64,000 nt of DNA, taken from the NCBI GenBank assembly GCA_963744225.1, contig CAVUSV010000004.1, positions 434,001 through 498,000 of the forward strand, given 5' to 3'. Position numbers and translations under genes: made by a program. The stretch comes from Bog-473 sp963744225 (GTDB taxonomy: Bacteria > Actinomycetota > Acidimicrobiia > Acidimicrobiales > RAAP-2). The notes beneath the pieces are model-generated. The model ran no database searches and had not been told where the DNA came from. It worked only from the letters and a program-made list of their open reading frames with translations. Below, piece by piece: positions 54,076 to 62,943 of the stretch (positions within the stretch are counted from its first letter, which is position 1; every line of letters begins with the position of its first letter).

Positions 54076-55479
54076 ATGAAGGTGCTGCACAGCGGACTGT
54101 TTGGCATGCGACGGACGATGTTGCCGATGGCAATGGCAACCGTCATCTTTGGGGGGACGTTTCTCGCCGTGGCATCGACCACTGCCGGGGCGGCGACATC
54201 GACCAGCCAGGCGCTGACCTCGACGGCTGCAACCAACGGCACGTGGCCGGGAATGGGCAAGATCTGCGAACCGGGCCCGGGCGGTGCCTCGTCCGTACGA
54301 GGTGTCGGTTCGAAAACCATCAACATCGCAGTGTTCAACGACGCGGGCAACACGATCCTCCCGGGGCTCGAATCCGAATTCCCCCAACAAGCCAGGGCCT
54401 TTGCCGCGTGGTGTAACGCATCGGGTGGCATCAACGGACGCCACATCGTCATCGACAACCGCGACGCCGCGCTGTTCAACGCGGCGCAACAGACCGAGGC
54501 CTCCTGCCAGAGCGACTTCATGGCGGTGGGCGGTGGCATGGCGCTCGATCAGCCGGCGGTTCCCATTCGTGAGCAGTGCGGCCTGGGCCAGATCAGCGGC
54601 TACCTCGTCTCGAACGCCTCGTATGGTGCGTCCCTGCAGGTGGACCCGACCGGACTCAGCGTCTCCACCGTGAGTTCGGGATGGTTCGCGGCGCTGGCCA
54701 AGAAGTACCCGCAGGCCGTCAAGAAGGCCGGCATGGGGGGTACCAACACGCCCTCGACCCTCCAGCCCGAGCTCAAGTACGAGTTCGGCGCCCAGGCAGC
54801 AGGCTGGAACGTTCTCGACTTCCAAGAGCCGCCGCAATCGGTGGTGAACTGGGCGCCCTATATCGAGGAAGCCCAGTCGAAGGGGGTCCAGGCCTTGTGG
54901 CCCGCTTCCGACGCCGACATGACCCCATACTTCCAGGCGATGAACACCGCCGGTTTTAAGCCCGCCTTCGTCGCACTCGGGGTTCAGTTCTACAACTCGA
55001 CGACCACCAAAGCCGTCGCCGCGAACCCCAGCCTCCCGCCCGTCTACGTCGAGACACAGTGGTGGCCGCTGGAGATGGCTTCGCAGAACCCCTCAACGCA
55101 GCAGCTCGTCAACGTGATGCACACCTACGCCAAGGGCAGCCCTGTCGACTTCTTCGACGAAGAGGGGGCCGAGTCGTGGCTCTTGTGGGCCAAGTCCGCC
55201 TCGGCCTGCGGTGCCAACCTGACGGTGTCGTGTGTCCTGAACCACGCGGCGACCGAGAAGAACTACAGCGCCGGGGGCATCCAGGCGCCCGTGGCGCAGT
55301 TGTCCCTTTCCAACCAGAACCCCCAGCCCTCGCCGTGCTTCGCCATGCTGCAGGCCGAGCCCAACAAGTTCGTCTACTCCAAGTCGGCGACCCAGCCGAC
55401 CCAATCCATTTGGAACTGCAACCCGAAGAACGTCGTCCACCTGACGACGCAGCAGCAGGCGAAGGTGGCCGGGGTTTAG
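54076..55479 (+). CDS. ABC-type branched-chain amino-acid-like substrate-binding protein 2
   Basis: A 467-residue paralog of the 51173 protein with the same blocks: signal peptide to AGAATSTS, NGTWPGMGKICEPGPGG, SKTINIAVFNDAGNTILPGL, AAQQTEASCQSDFMAVGGGM and FDEEGAESWLLWAKSASACG. Divergence is greatest in the signal peptide and around 210-260 (ligand-cleft region), consistent with a change in ligand. ATG with GGGGAGG. No transporter partner is seen. Confidence 0.85.
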   Translation: MKVLHSGLFGMRRTMLPMAMATVIFGGTFLAVASTTAGAATSTSQALTSTAATNGTWPGMGKICEPGPGGASSVRGVGSKTINIAVFNDAGNTILPGLESEFPQQARAFAAWCNASGGINGRHIVIDNRDAALFNAAQQTEASCQSDFMAVGGGMALDQPAVPIREQCGLGQISGYLVSNASYGASLQVDPTGLSVSTVSSGWFAALAKKYPQAVKKAGMGGTNTPSTLQPELKYEFGAQAAGWNVLDFQEPPQSVVNWAPYIEEAQSKGVQALWPASDADMTPYFQAMNTAGFKPAFVALGVQFYNSTTTKAVAANPSLPPVYVETQWWPLEMASQNPSTQQLVNVMHTYAKGSPVDFFDEEGAESWLLWAKSASACGANLTVSCVLNHAATEKNYSAGGIQAPVAQLSLSNQNPQPSPCFAMLQAEPNKFVYSKSATQPTQSIWNCNPKNVVHLTTQQQAKVAGV

Positions 55480-55546
55480 GAGTTCGTGACGGGCGAGTCG
55501 AGGTCGGAATCGTCGTGATCAACTCAGATTGATAGCTGGCTCCCGC

Positions 55547-56020
55547 TCACGCGTCGGTAACTCGATAAGGCTCGTCGGGCAACCCCGGCATCGGGTTCGT
55601 CCACCACAGTGTCTCCTCCAACCTCGACGAGATTCGCCACCCGTCGGCGGTGCGGACCAGGTGATCGTGGTACTTGCCGCCCACGGTGAACAGCCACGGC
55701 TTGTCGCGGATCACGAGCCGATTGGGGTTGAGAAAGCTTGAGCGAGATCGCCCCGATTCGCCGGTTGGTTCGAGTTCGACGGCTCGATTGAGGACCAGGT
55801 GCTGGGTCCAGGTGAACATCGGCAGCACTTCCGAGAGCCACGCCTTGATCTCGGGATAGGTACCGCAGAGGCCGCCCGCGGACCGATAGTCCAGCTCGGC
55901 ATCGGCCGTAAAGACAGTGTCCAGTGTGTCCCATTCCCGCATGTCGAGGGCCGACGCATACCGGGTCAGAAGGTCGTCGATCTCGATGCGATCGCTTACG
56001 TAGCTCTCCGATTGGTTCAT
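55547..56020 (-). CDS. SnoaL-like / NTF2-superfamily protein
   Basis: A 157-residue SnoaL_4 protein: IEIDDLLTRYASALDMREWD, TLDTVFTADAELDYRSAGG, FTWTQHLVLNRAVELEP and KYHDHLVRTADGWRISSRL. The fold serves dehydratases, isomerases and ring hydroxylase subunits. It is the last gene of a chain linked by 4-bp overlaps (ATGA with the isochorismatase-like gene). Confidence 0.88.
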   Translation of the reverse strand: MNQSESYVSDRIEIDDLLTRYASALDMREWDTLDTVFTADAELDYRSAGGLCGTYPEIKAWLSEVLPMFTWTQHLVLNRAVELEPTGESGRSRSSFLNPNRLVIRDKPWLFTVGGKYHDHLVRTADGWRISSRLEETLWWTNPMPGLPDEPYRVTDA

Positions 56021-56682
56021 CGCCCGCCTTCGTGGATCTCATCGTTCCCGCTTCGATTGGACCACGCAGCAATGAGCTGGTCGGCCGTCACGATCGTCGA
56101 CACGAGGGACAGACTGTTCGCAATGACCTGGCGACCGTAATCAACGGGAACTCCCACGACGGCATCTTCCACCAACACGACCACATAAGAGCGGTTCACC
56201 GCGTCGAACACGAGATTGGGTATCGCGAGATTGAGGGAGACACCCATGACGACCAGGCTCTCGACACCTTGATTTCTCAGAAGCGCGTCGAGCGGAGAGC
56301 CGGTCAGGGGACTCAGTCCGTGGAGCCTGGGAAGGACGAGGTCAGAGTCGGCCGGACCGAGAGGAGGAACCGGGGAAACCGACGACGTCCCCGGGCGGTT
56401 CTCAAGCCCGAGTCGGCGTGCGCTCTCGAACAGGCGCGCGTTGCGGTTCATACCGAAGCCATGGAGCGGATTCTCGGCCGTGCAATGGATCACTGGTACG
56501 CCCCGTTCACGGGCCGCTTCGAGCACGGAAGCCGCTCGCTCGACCACGCCGGTTGTCCGGACGGCCTCGGCCAGGGCCGGCAACCCTGCCTCCGTACCCA
56601 CGACACCGTTCTGAAGCTCCTGAACCAGCACCGCGCAACTCCCTGGGGTCACAACACGAGAGAGTGGGACACGATCGCTCAT
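56017..56682 (-). CDS. Isochorismatase-like hydrolase, catalytic residues altered
   Basis: A 221-residue member of the isochorismatase/nicotinamidase fold: SCAVLVQELQNGVVG, VLEAARERGVPVIHCTAENP and LDALLRNQGVESLVVMGVSL. The usual catalytic Asp (DxQND) is Glu/Leu here (QELQNG) and the nucleophile Cys position of GVxTNxCV is GVSLNLAIPN, without Cys. It may bind rather than hydrolyse, or use another chemistry. Overlaps both neighbours by 4 bp. Confidence 0.82.
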   Translation of the reverse strand: MSDRVPLSRVVTPGSCAVLVQELQNGVVGTEAGLPALAEAVRTTGVVERAASVLEAARERGVPVIHCTAENPLHGFGMNRNARLFESARRLGLENRPGTSSVSPVPPLGPADSDLVLPRLHGLSPLTGSPLDALLRNQGVESLVVMGVSLNLAIPNLVFDAVNRSYVVVLVEDAVVGVPVDYGRQVIANSLSLVSTIVTADQLIAAWSNRSGNDEIHEGGR

Positions 56683-57407
56683 ACGAAGCGATCGATGATC
56701 GACGCCAGTTCTTCAGGATGCGAGTCGAAGGCACGATGACCCGCCTGGAGATCCACCACGGTGGCTCCCCCCATGTTGGCGATCATCGTGTTGGCGAGCT
56801 CGGGAGGGATCACCTTGTCACTCAGACAACGAACGAAATAGCGGGGCACGTCAAACGGAACCCCGGCCCAGCTGAACTCGGCCAACAAGGGACCCGGTGC
56901 CTCCAAGCCCATGCGAGGTCCGTTCTCAACGATCTCCAGAGCCGTCTCGATGGGTGCCTCACCGTCTCGCAGCCCCCCGAGCGTGTGCCCGCGTGCGCCA
57001 TCGAGCACCGCCTCATGGTGGTCGATAGCAAGATGGCGTAAATCGTCCCGGAGGTAGTCGACCGGACGCATGCCCTGCGCCGGCACCGTCGCGGCGACGA
57101 AGATCAGGGAGTGCAGCGTGACGCTCTGAATCTCGTCAAGGCTCGCCGCCACCCCTGGAATGACATAACCGCCCGAAGAATGGCCGACCAACGCGACATC
57201 GGTCAGGTTCGCCTCGACGATGTCGTCGCAAACAGAACGGACCCACTGCCCGAGGGTGACCTCTGCCAGGTCTGCCGGCTTGTAGCGCCGACCCGGAAGG
57301 TCCACAGCAAGTGAGGGCACCGTCAGGTGGCAGCGAACGGCATCCCACATGGTGGACGTGAACGTGCCACCGTGCACCAGCACCGCCACCGACGGGTTGT
57401 GGGTCAT
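56679..57407 (-). CDS. Alpha/beta hydrolase
   Basis: About 242 residues: VAVLVHGGTFTSTMWDAV (oxyanion strand), VALVGHSSGGYVIPGV (nucleophile Ser), YFVRCLSDKVIPPELANTM (acid) and VVDLQAGHRAFDSHPEELAS (His). Likely an esterase or C-C hydrolase. The ATG at 57407 overlaps the acyl-CoA ligase stop (ATGA), supporting this start. Confidence 0.88.
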   Translation of the reverse strand: MTHNPSVAVLVHGGTFTSTMWDAVRCHLTVPSLAVDLPGRRYKPADLAEVTLGQWVRSVCDDIVEANLTDVALVGHSSGGYVIPGVAASLDEIQSVTLHSLIFVAATVPAQGMRPVDYLRDDLRHLAIDHHEAVLDGARGHTLGGLRDGEAPIETALEIVENGPRMGLEAPGPLLAEFSWAGVPFDVPRYFVRCLSDKVIPPELANTMIANMGGATVVDLQAGHRAFDSHPEELASIIDRFV

Positions 57408-59021
57408 CGCCCGCTCGGGATGCTGTCCAGACTGACGTAGAGAAGAGGATCCGGAGTTGAAGACACCCACATCGGATCTGCACAGTCGAGGCCCTCGGCC
57501 CGAAGTTGGCGAACCAGGATCTTCGCGGTCGCCGTCGTCGGGAGAGACTCGCTGACGCGTATGTAGCGGGGTACCGACTTCGGCCCAAGGTCCGGTTGGT
57601 CGCCAAGGAACCTCCCGAAGCCCTCTCCATCGAAAGCGACACCAGGCGAGAGCTGGAGCGCCGCCATCACTTGGTCGCCGATGACCGGATCGGGGATCGC
57701 GTAGACGGCAGCCATGACGACGTCGACATGGCGTTCCAGAATCCTGGCCACGGGAGCAGCCGCGAAGTTCTCACCGTCGACCCGCAACCAGTCGTCGGCT
57801 CGGCCGGCGAACCAGAGATAGCCGTCGACATCCTTGTACGCGAGGTCACCCGTCCAATACCAACCATTGCGCACCTTGGCGTGATTCGCGTCATCATTGT
57901 CCCAATACCCTTCGAAGGAGGGTGAACCAGTCGTTGACACCAGTTCGCCGATGGCTGCATCGGCATTGCTCAGCCGACCCGTCTCGTCGAATTCAGCGAC
58001 GTCGCACTCCAGGCCCTCGTCGCTGACCACGCTGATTCCCGCGGGAGCGGGACCCAGCGCCCCCTCCGGAGTGTCGAGGCGTCCTCGTGATCGCCACACC
58101 TCCTTCAGTCGATCCATAATTCTCGGAGACGTCGCATCCGAATCGCCGGGCGAACCGCTCGACATCACCTGGTGCCGCCTCGTTGCCGAAGACAAAGGCC
58201 AGCGGATTTTCCGCGTCGTTAGGTTGCTCGGGCGTCGCGAGCACGTACGACAATGGACGGCCGACATAGTTGAAATAGGTCACGCCGTGCCGACGCACAT
58301 CAGGGAGGAACCCAGAGGCCGAGAAGCGTCCGCCGGTCGGCAACGCCATCGTCGAGCCTCCGACGAGGGCGGGTGCCCAGCCTGCCATCAGGGCGTTCGA
58401 GTGGAACAGCGGCATGGACAGGTAACAGCAGCTGTCCGGGCCCAGCGCGTAGCGCTCCGCAAGCACCGCGCCGACGAAGACCATCCGACCCTGGGTGCAC
58501 CGACACGCTTTCGGCTTCCCCGTCGTCCCGGACGTGAAGATGAGGTACCCGAGCGTGTCTGCGCCGATGTCCGTCAAGTCCGGAATGACCGGTGCGGGCA
58601 ATGCACGGAGCGGCTCCGCGTCCACGACCACAACACGCGGATTTTTCACTGCGGCGATCCCGATGCCCGGGCCGAGGTCCAACCCCTCCACCAGGCCCAG
58701 GTGGCGCTGGTCTGTGACCAGGAGTTGGCACTGGGTGTGGGCCAGCTCCGCGGCCAACGCTGGACCACGATGCGTCGTGTTCCCGCCGACGACGACCGAG
58801 CCGGAGAGCGCGCACGCGCCCAACCACCAGACGTGCTCGGGCACGTTGTCGAGGAGCACGGCAACATGCGGAGGGCCGGCCTGGCGCAACTGGGTCCAGA
58901 GCTCAGCGCGGCGCAGCGACTCGTCAACGACCTCGCTCCAGGACCACTCGAGGTCTTCGAACCGAAGACCCGGATTCGTATCTTTCGCGCGTGCCAACCA
59001 AGCCTCCGCAATCGATCTCAT
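57404..59021 (-). CDS. AMP-binding acyl-CoA synthetase (frameshifted)
   Basis: About 539 residues joined across two frames. GYLIFTSGTTGKPKACRC (P-loop motif), MPLFHSNALMAGWAP, FGNEAAPGDVER and SENYGSTEGGVAITRT come from the first frame; DTPEGALGPAPAGISVV, DETGRLSNADAAIGELVSTT, WYWTGDLAYKDVDGYLWFAG (motif with Asp) and TATAKILVRQL (catalytic Lys tail) from the second. The shift lies at ~58076-58084; 1618 nt is 3n+1. ATG at 59021 after GGAGGTGAG. It makes a carboxylate into an acyl-CoA; substrate unknown. Confidence 0.85.
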
Positions 59022-59115
59022 CTCACCTCCAATCTCCCTGCTCCCAGGGATCCAGGTCCGTGCCCTCCAGAGCCCGGCGACGGCCACCGTCACGTACACC
59101 CTTGCGAGGGGCATG

Positions 59116-59880
59116 TTACGACGACGGTCTCCCCAGGCGTTCTCGCAGTTTGGCCAGGGACTGTTGAAACGCGGGGCGATCCATGGACCAGCGTTGTGGC
59201 TCCGTCTCCTCGGCGACAGCGATGTCAAAGTCGTGGATGGCAGCGGCGGCGTCAAGCGTGCGCTTGACCTTCGCCGTGAGCTGGGTGTCGTGCTGACCGG
59301 CGCGCCGGGCGAGGCGTTCGGCCTCCGCACGAAGCTCGCCACTCTCGAGACAGCGCCAGACCAAGCCGCGTCGAGCGGCGTCTTCGCCATTGAGCACCTC
59401 GCCAAAGAGGGTGAGGGCAGCAGCGCCCTGGCGCCCCAGCACCTGGCGCAGGCGCCAGAGTTGTCCTCCACCCGGGTGGATCCCCACATCGAGGAAGCGC
59501 ACGTCGAACTTCGAACCAGGCGTGCAGATGGCGACGTCGCAAGCGAGCACCAGGTTGATCCCGGCACCGATTGCCGCGCCGTCGACCGCTGCCACCGTCG
59601 GTATCGGGAGCGCTGCCAGTGCAGTAAACGCTTCGTACATGTCCTCCAGCGGTACCTTCGGAGTCAGCAAATCATCAACGGACCCGCCCGCGCAGAAGAC
59701 CGGAGGCGCGTTGGTCAGGACAAGAGCGCGGCATCCCGTTTGGATGACACCTTCGATCGCCTGAGTGAGGGCGCACACCATTTCCCACGACAACGCGTTC
59801 CGGTGGTCGGGATCGTTCAACAGGATCGTGGCAACGCCATCCATCGCCTCTACCTGCACCAGAGACTCCCGACCGCCCAT
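59116..59880 (-). CDS. Enoyl-CoA hydratase/isomerase family protein
   Basis: About 254 residues. ATILLNDPDHRNALSWEMV, ALVLTNAPPVFCAGGSVDDL (first oxyanion loop), VAAVDGAAIGAGINLVLACD (second) and FLDVGIHPGGGQLWRLRQVL are crotonase landmarks. The ATG at 59880 starts the domain; an in-frame start at 59943 would overlap the dehydrogenase gene. Part of the CoA-ester operon. Confidence 0.88.
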   Translation of the reverse strand: MGGRESLVQVEAMDGVATILLNDPDHRNALSWEMVCALTQAIEGVIQTGCRALVLTNAPPVFCAGGSVDDLLTPKVPLEDMYEAFTALAALPIPTVAAVDGAAIGAGINLVLACDVAICTPGSKFDVRFLDVGIHPGGGQLWRLRQVLGRQGAAALTLFGEVLNGEDAARRGLVWRCLESGELRAEAERLARRAGQHDTQLTAKVKRTLDAAAAIHDFDIAVAEETEPQRWSMDRPAFQQSLAKLRERLGRPSS

Positions 59881-59899
59881 GGTCTGCGGGAAGGCTCGC

Positions 59900-60781
59900 T
59901 CAGCGGGAGCCGAGGTCAAACGGTGCGCGCCCCATTTGCTCACGCACCGTGACCACCGGTGGGTTGGTCAGGGTCCGGCGTTGCCAGTTCGCGCCATCGA
60001 CGACCAGCACATGGCCCGAGATGAAGCGTGCGTAAGGTGAAGCGAGGAAGGTCGCGGCCCATCCCAACTCGCGCAGGCGACCGACCCGCAGTGCGGGCTG
60101 GCAGAGGTCTTTGTCCGATGTCCGGTCCAAGTTTCCCTTGATGTCCGCCGTCATGTCCTCATGAGGGAAGAGCCCGGGCACGAGCCCATTGACCGCGATG
60201 CCATAGGGACCCCACTCCACGGCCAACGTCTCCACCATGGACTTGACTCCAGCCTTGGCGGCCGCAGAATGGGCGAACCCCGGGCCTCCGGTCCAGGCAT
60301 AAGACGCCCCGATGTCGACGATCGATCCCGGGGTGCCGGCGGCGATGTGACGCCGGGCGAACTCCCGGGAGCAGAAGAAGGTCCCGTTGAGCGTGATGTC
60401 GACCACGGTGCGCCACGCGTTGGGGGACATGTCCTCTGCGGGAACGGGAAAGTTGGCGGCCGCATTGTTCACCAGCACGGCCGGCAAACCGAAAGTCTCT
60501 TCGGCCACGTCGAAGGCTGAGGCGACCTGATCAGGGTCGCGAATGTCGCAGACCACCGCTGCGACCCGTCCGCCAACCTCACCCACCGCCTGTATGCCTG
60601 CGTCGAGGTGTTCCTGCTTGCGGCTCGCAATGACGACGTAGGCGCCCAGTCGGGCGAATTCGAGGGCGATGGCTTTCCCGAGCCCCGTTCCTGCGCCGGT
60701 GATGAGCACCGGCACCGCATCGAAGGTCCCGGGTGGCAGAGCGCTCGCTCCCGCCGGTGGAGGTTCAGGAAGTCCAGGCAT
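59900..60781 (-). CDS. SDR oxidoreductase, 2,4-dienoyl-CoA reductase-like
   Basis: A 293-residue short-chain dehydrogenase. VLITGAGTGLGKAIALEFAR (TGxxxGxG), CDIRDPDQVASAFDVAEETF and VLVNNAAANFPVPAEDMSPN are cofactor motifs. The usual catalytic YxxxK is replaced by HSAAAK in GGPGFAHSAAAKAGVKSMV, the pattern of dienoyl-CoA reductases that lack the tyrosine. NADPH is expected. It probably removes double bonds from CoA thioesters with the flanking crotonases. Starts 1 bp after the next gene's stop. Confidence 0.88.
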   Translation of the reverse strand: MPGLPEPPPAGASALPPGTFDAVPVLITGAGTGLGKAIALEFARLGAYVVIASRKQEHLDAGIQAVGEVGGRVAAVVCDIRDPDQVASAFDVAEETFGLPAVLVNNAAANFPVPAEDMSPNAWRTVVDITLNGTFFCSREFARRHIAAGTPGSIVDIGASYAWTGGPGFAHSAAAKAGVKSMVETLAVEWGPYGIAVNGLVPGLFPHEDMTADIKGNLDRTSDKDLCQPALRVGRLRELGWAATFLASPYARFISGHVLVVDGANWQRRTLTNPPVVTVREQMGRAPFDLGSR

Positions 60782-60782
60782 A

Positions 60783-61562
60783 TCAGCTCCCTCGGTAAAC
60801 CGGGGTTCGACCCTCGGCGCGGGCGGTTCGCATCTCGGCCATGTCTGCGGAACCAGCGATAAAGGTCTGGGCGATCATCTCCTCGTCCATCGACTGAACA
60901 ACCTCGGGAACGGCGAGATGTCCCAGGATGCGCCGCGCCGCGCGAACCGTCACTGCCGGGGCCTCGGCGATCTTGTCGGCAATGGCGCGCACCTCCTGAT
61001 CGAGCTTTTCGAGAGGCACCACCCTGGAGACGATGCCATGGGTGAGCGCCTCGTCGACAGCCATCACCCTGCCCGTCAATACCAGATCCGCAGCGACTCC
61101 ATGGCCGCACATCTGGAAGATGCGCCCGACACCTCCCGTGTCGGGAATGACGCCGTGCCCGACTTCCGGCAGCATGAATCGTGCTCCTTCGGCGGCCACT
61201 CGGATATCGCACAAGAGGGCCCGCTGGAAGGACGCGCCGATTGCCCAGCCTTGGAGGGCGACGATGATCGGGGCATCGAGCTCGAAGATGGTACGGATGC
61301 CGCGGTGACCCCGACGCATGAGATCGTGGTGCGTGAGGCCACTGTCGGCGCCGCCCAGCGCACCGACGTCCCGCCCGGACGAGAACGACTTCCCCTCGCC
61401 CCGCCAAATGATCGCGCGAACATCTGGTCGTCCACGGAGCGAGGCGAGCACATCAAACAACTGCGCGTCCATGGCGTCGTCGAAAGCATTGTGCTTCTCC
61501 GCGTTGTCATTGGTGATGGTTGCCACGGCTCCATCGACTTCGAGTTGCACCGAACCTGCCAC
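60783..61562 (-). CDS. Enoyl-CoA hydratase/isomerase family protein
   Basis: About 259 residues: ATITNDNAEKHNAFDDAMDA, IIWRGEGKSFSSGRDVGAL, VALQGWAIGASFQRALLCDI and PEVGHGVIPDTGGVGRIFQ. A crotonase with the Gly-Asp loop seen in hydratases. GTG at 61562 or 61550 could start it; 61562 has GAGG upstream. First gene of the minus-strand operon (61562 to 55547), divergent from a CoA-transferase with a 142-bp promoter gap. Confidence 0.88.
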   Translation of the reverse strand: MAGSVQLEVDGAVATITNDNAEKHNAFDDAMDAQLFDVLASLRGRPDVRAIIWRGEGKSFSSGRDVGALGGADSGLTHHDLMRRGHRGIRTIFELDAPIIVALQGWAIGASFQRALLCDIRVAAEGARFMLPEVGHGVIPDTGGVGRIFQMCGHGVAADLVLTGRVMAVDEALTHGIVSRVVPLEKLDQEVRAIADKIAEAPAVTVRAARRILGHLAVPEVVQSMDEEMIAQTFIAGSADMAEMRTARAEGRTPVYRGS

Positions 61563-61704
61563 TCTGGCCTGCCTCGCTTCCTGTTGACCCCCGCAGCCTG
61601 CACGCCGGGTGATCCAGAAATTCCCCCGACGAGCGGCGAAGCGAGCCTCGCAGAGGCTGCGTCGCCAGAAGAACCCTGCCCCAGAACAGATATGATATCC
61701 AATC

Positions 61705-62943
61705 GTGATCCAGCTGGCCGCTGAGCCCTCGGACCGGCGTCTGGCCGGGCCCCTTCTTGGCATCCGTGTGTTGGCGCTCGAGCAGATGCAGGCGCTCCCC
61801 TTCGCGACGCAGCTCCTGGGCCGCCTCGGTGCCGATATCGTCAAGGTCGAGTCGCCGGGCGGAGAACTCGGCCGTGCTTCGCAGCCGTCGATCCCTGACC
61901 CGGAGGGTCGCGGCCTCGGCGCCACCTTTCTCCGCAACAACCTCGGAAAACGGAGCATTTGCATCGACCTCAAGACTGATCGAGGGCGGCAGCTCGTTCT
62001 CGACCTGGCACCGCGTTTTGATGTGGTGGCCGAGAATTTCCGCGCTGGCACGATGGCCCGGCTCGGGCTCTCCTTCGATGATGTCGTGGCCGTGCATCCC
62101 ACCTGTGTGTACGCGTCCGTCTCCGGGTTCGGCAGTGTCACTCCGTCCCCCTACCGGGACCGTCCGGCGTTCGCCGCCATCGTCGAGGCGATGTCGGGTA
62201 TCTACGAGATGAAACGGATAGGTGACGAGCCGCCCCTCGCCTCGCCGGTCGGCGCGCTTGGTGACATCAGTGCTTCCCTCTTCGCGGTCGTGGGCATCCT
62301 TGCCGCGCTGCGGGAGCGCGACCGAACGGACCATGCGCAGCACGTCGACGTCGCCATGTTCGATTCCGTGATCGCAATGACTGACATCGTCGCCAACTTT
62401 TGGTCGATGGGTCTCAAGAACGGTGACACTGGCCCCGTCATCAATCACGGGTTCCGCGCCGGCGATGGCTGGTTCGTCATCCAGGTGGGTCGCGAGCACC
62501 ACTTCGAACGCCTGGCCGAGCTCGTCGGGCGGACCGAGTGGGCATCCGACCCACGCCTAGCCGACCGACAAGGCTGGATGGACCATCTCGACACGGTGTT
62601 GCGACCGGCGATCGAGCAATGGGCGACCGACAAGACCCACGACGAGGCCTGCCGGGCCCTGGGGGCGGCTGGCATCGCTGCAGGTCCGTGCCTTCTCGAT
62701 GAAGAGCTGGTGACGGACCCCCATGTCGTCGCACACCACATGCTGGTGGGCATCAGACGGCCGGATGGCTCGGAGCCACCGGTGCTGCTCCCGGGCAACC
62801 CGATCCGTATCCACACTGCTCCCGGGACGGAGGACACCCGCGTGCCCTGGGTCGGCGAGCAGACGGACGAGATCCTCCATGACGAGCTGGGTTTGCCCCC
62901 CGACGAGGTCGCCGCTTTGCGAGAGGCCGGCGTCGTGTCATGA
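61705..62943 (+). CDS. CaiB/BaiF CoA-transferase
   Basis: A 412-residue class III enzyme: GPLLGIRVLALEQMQALPFA, GADIVKVESPGGELGRASQ, NNLGKRSICIDLKTDRGRQL, VVAENFRAGTMARLGLSFDD, YASVSGFGSVTPSPYRDRPA (catalytic region) and SPVGALGDISASLFAVVGIL. GTG start. Its stop overlaps the acyl-CoA ligase start (ATGA), so a CoA-donor step and an acyl-CoA synthetase are co-expressed. Confidence 0.9.
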   Translation: MIQLAAEPSDRRLAGPLLGIRVLALEQMQALPFATQLLGRLGADIVKVESPGGELGRASQPSIPDPEGRGLGATFLRNNLGKRSICIDLKTDRGRQLVLDLAPRFDVVAENFRAGTMARLGLSFDDVVAVHPTCVYASVSGFGSVTPSPYRDRPAFAAIVEAMSGIYEMKRIGDEPPLASPVGALGDISASLFAVVGILAALRERDRTDHAQHVDVAMFDSVIAMTDIVANFWSMGLKNGDTGPVINHGFRAGDGWFVIQVGREHHFERLAELVGRTEWASDPRLADRQGWMDHLDTVLRPAIEQWATDKTHDEACRALGAAGIAAGPCLLDEELVTDPHVVAHHMLVGIRRPDGSEPPVLLPGNPIRIHTAPGTEDTRVPWVGEQTDEILHDELGLPPDEVAALREAGVVS

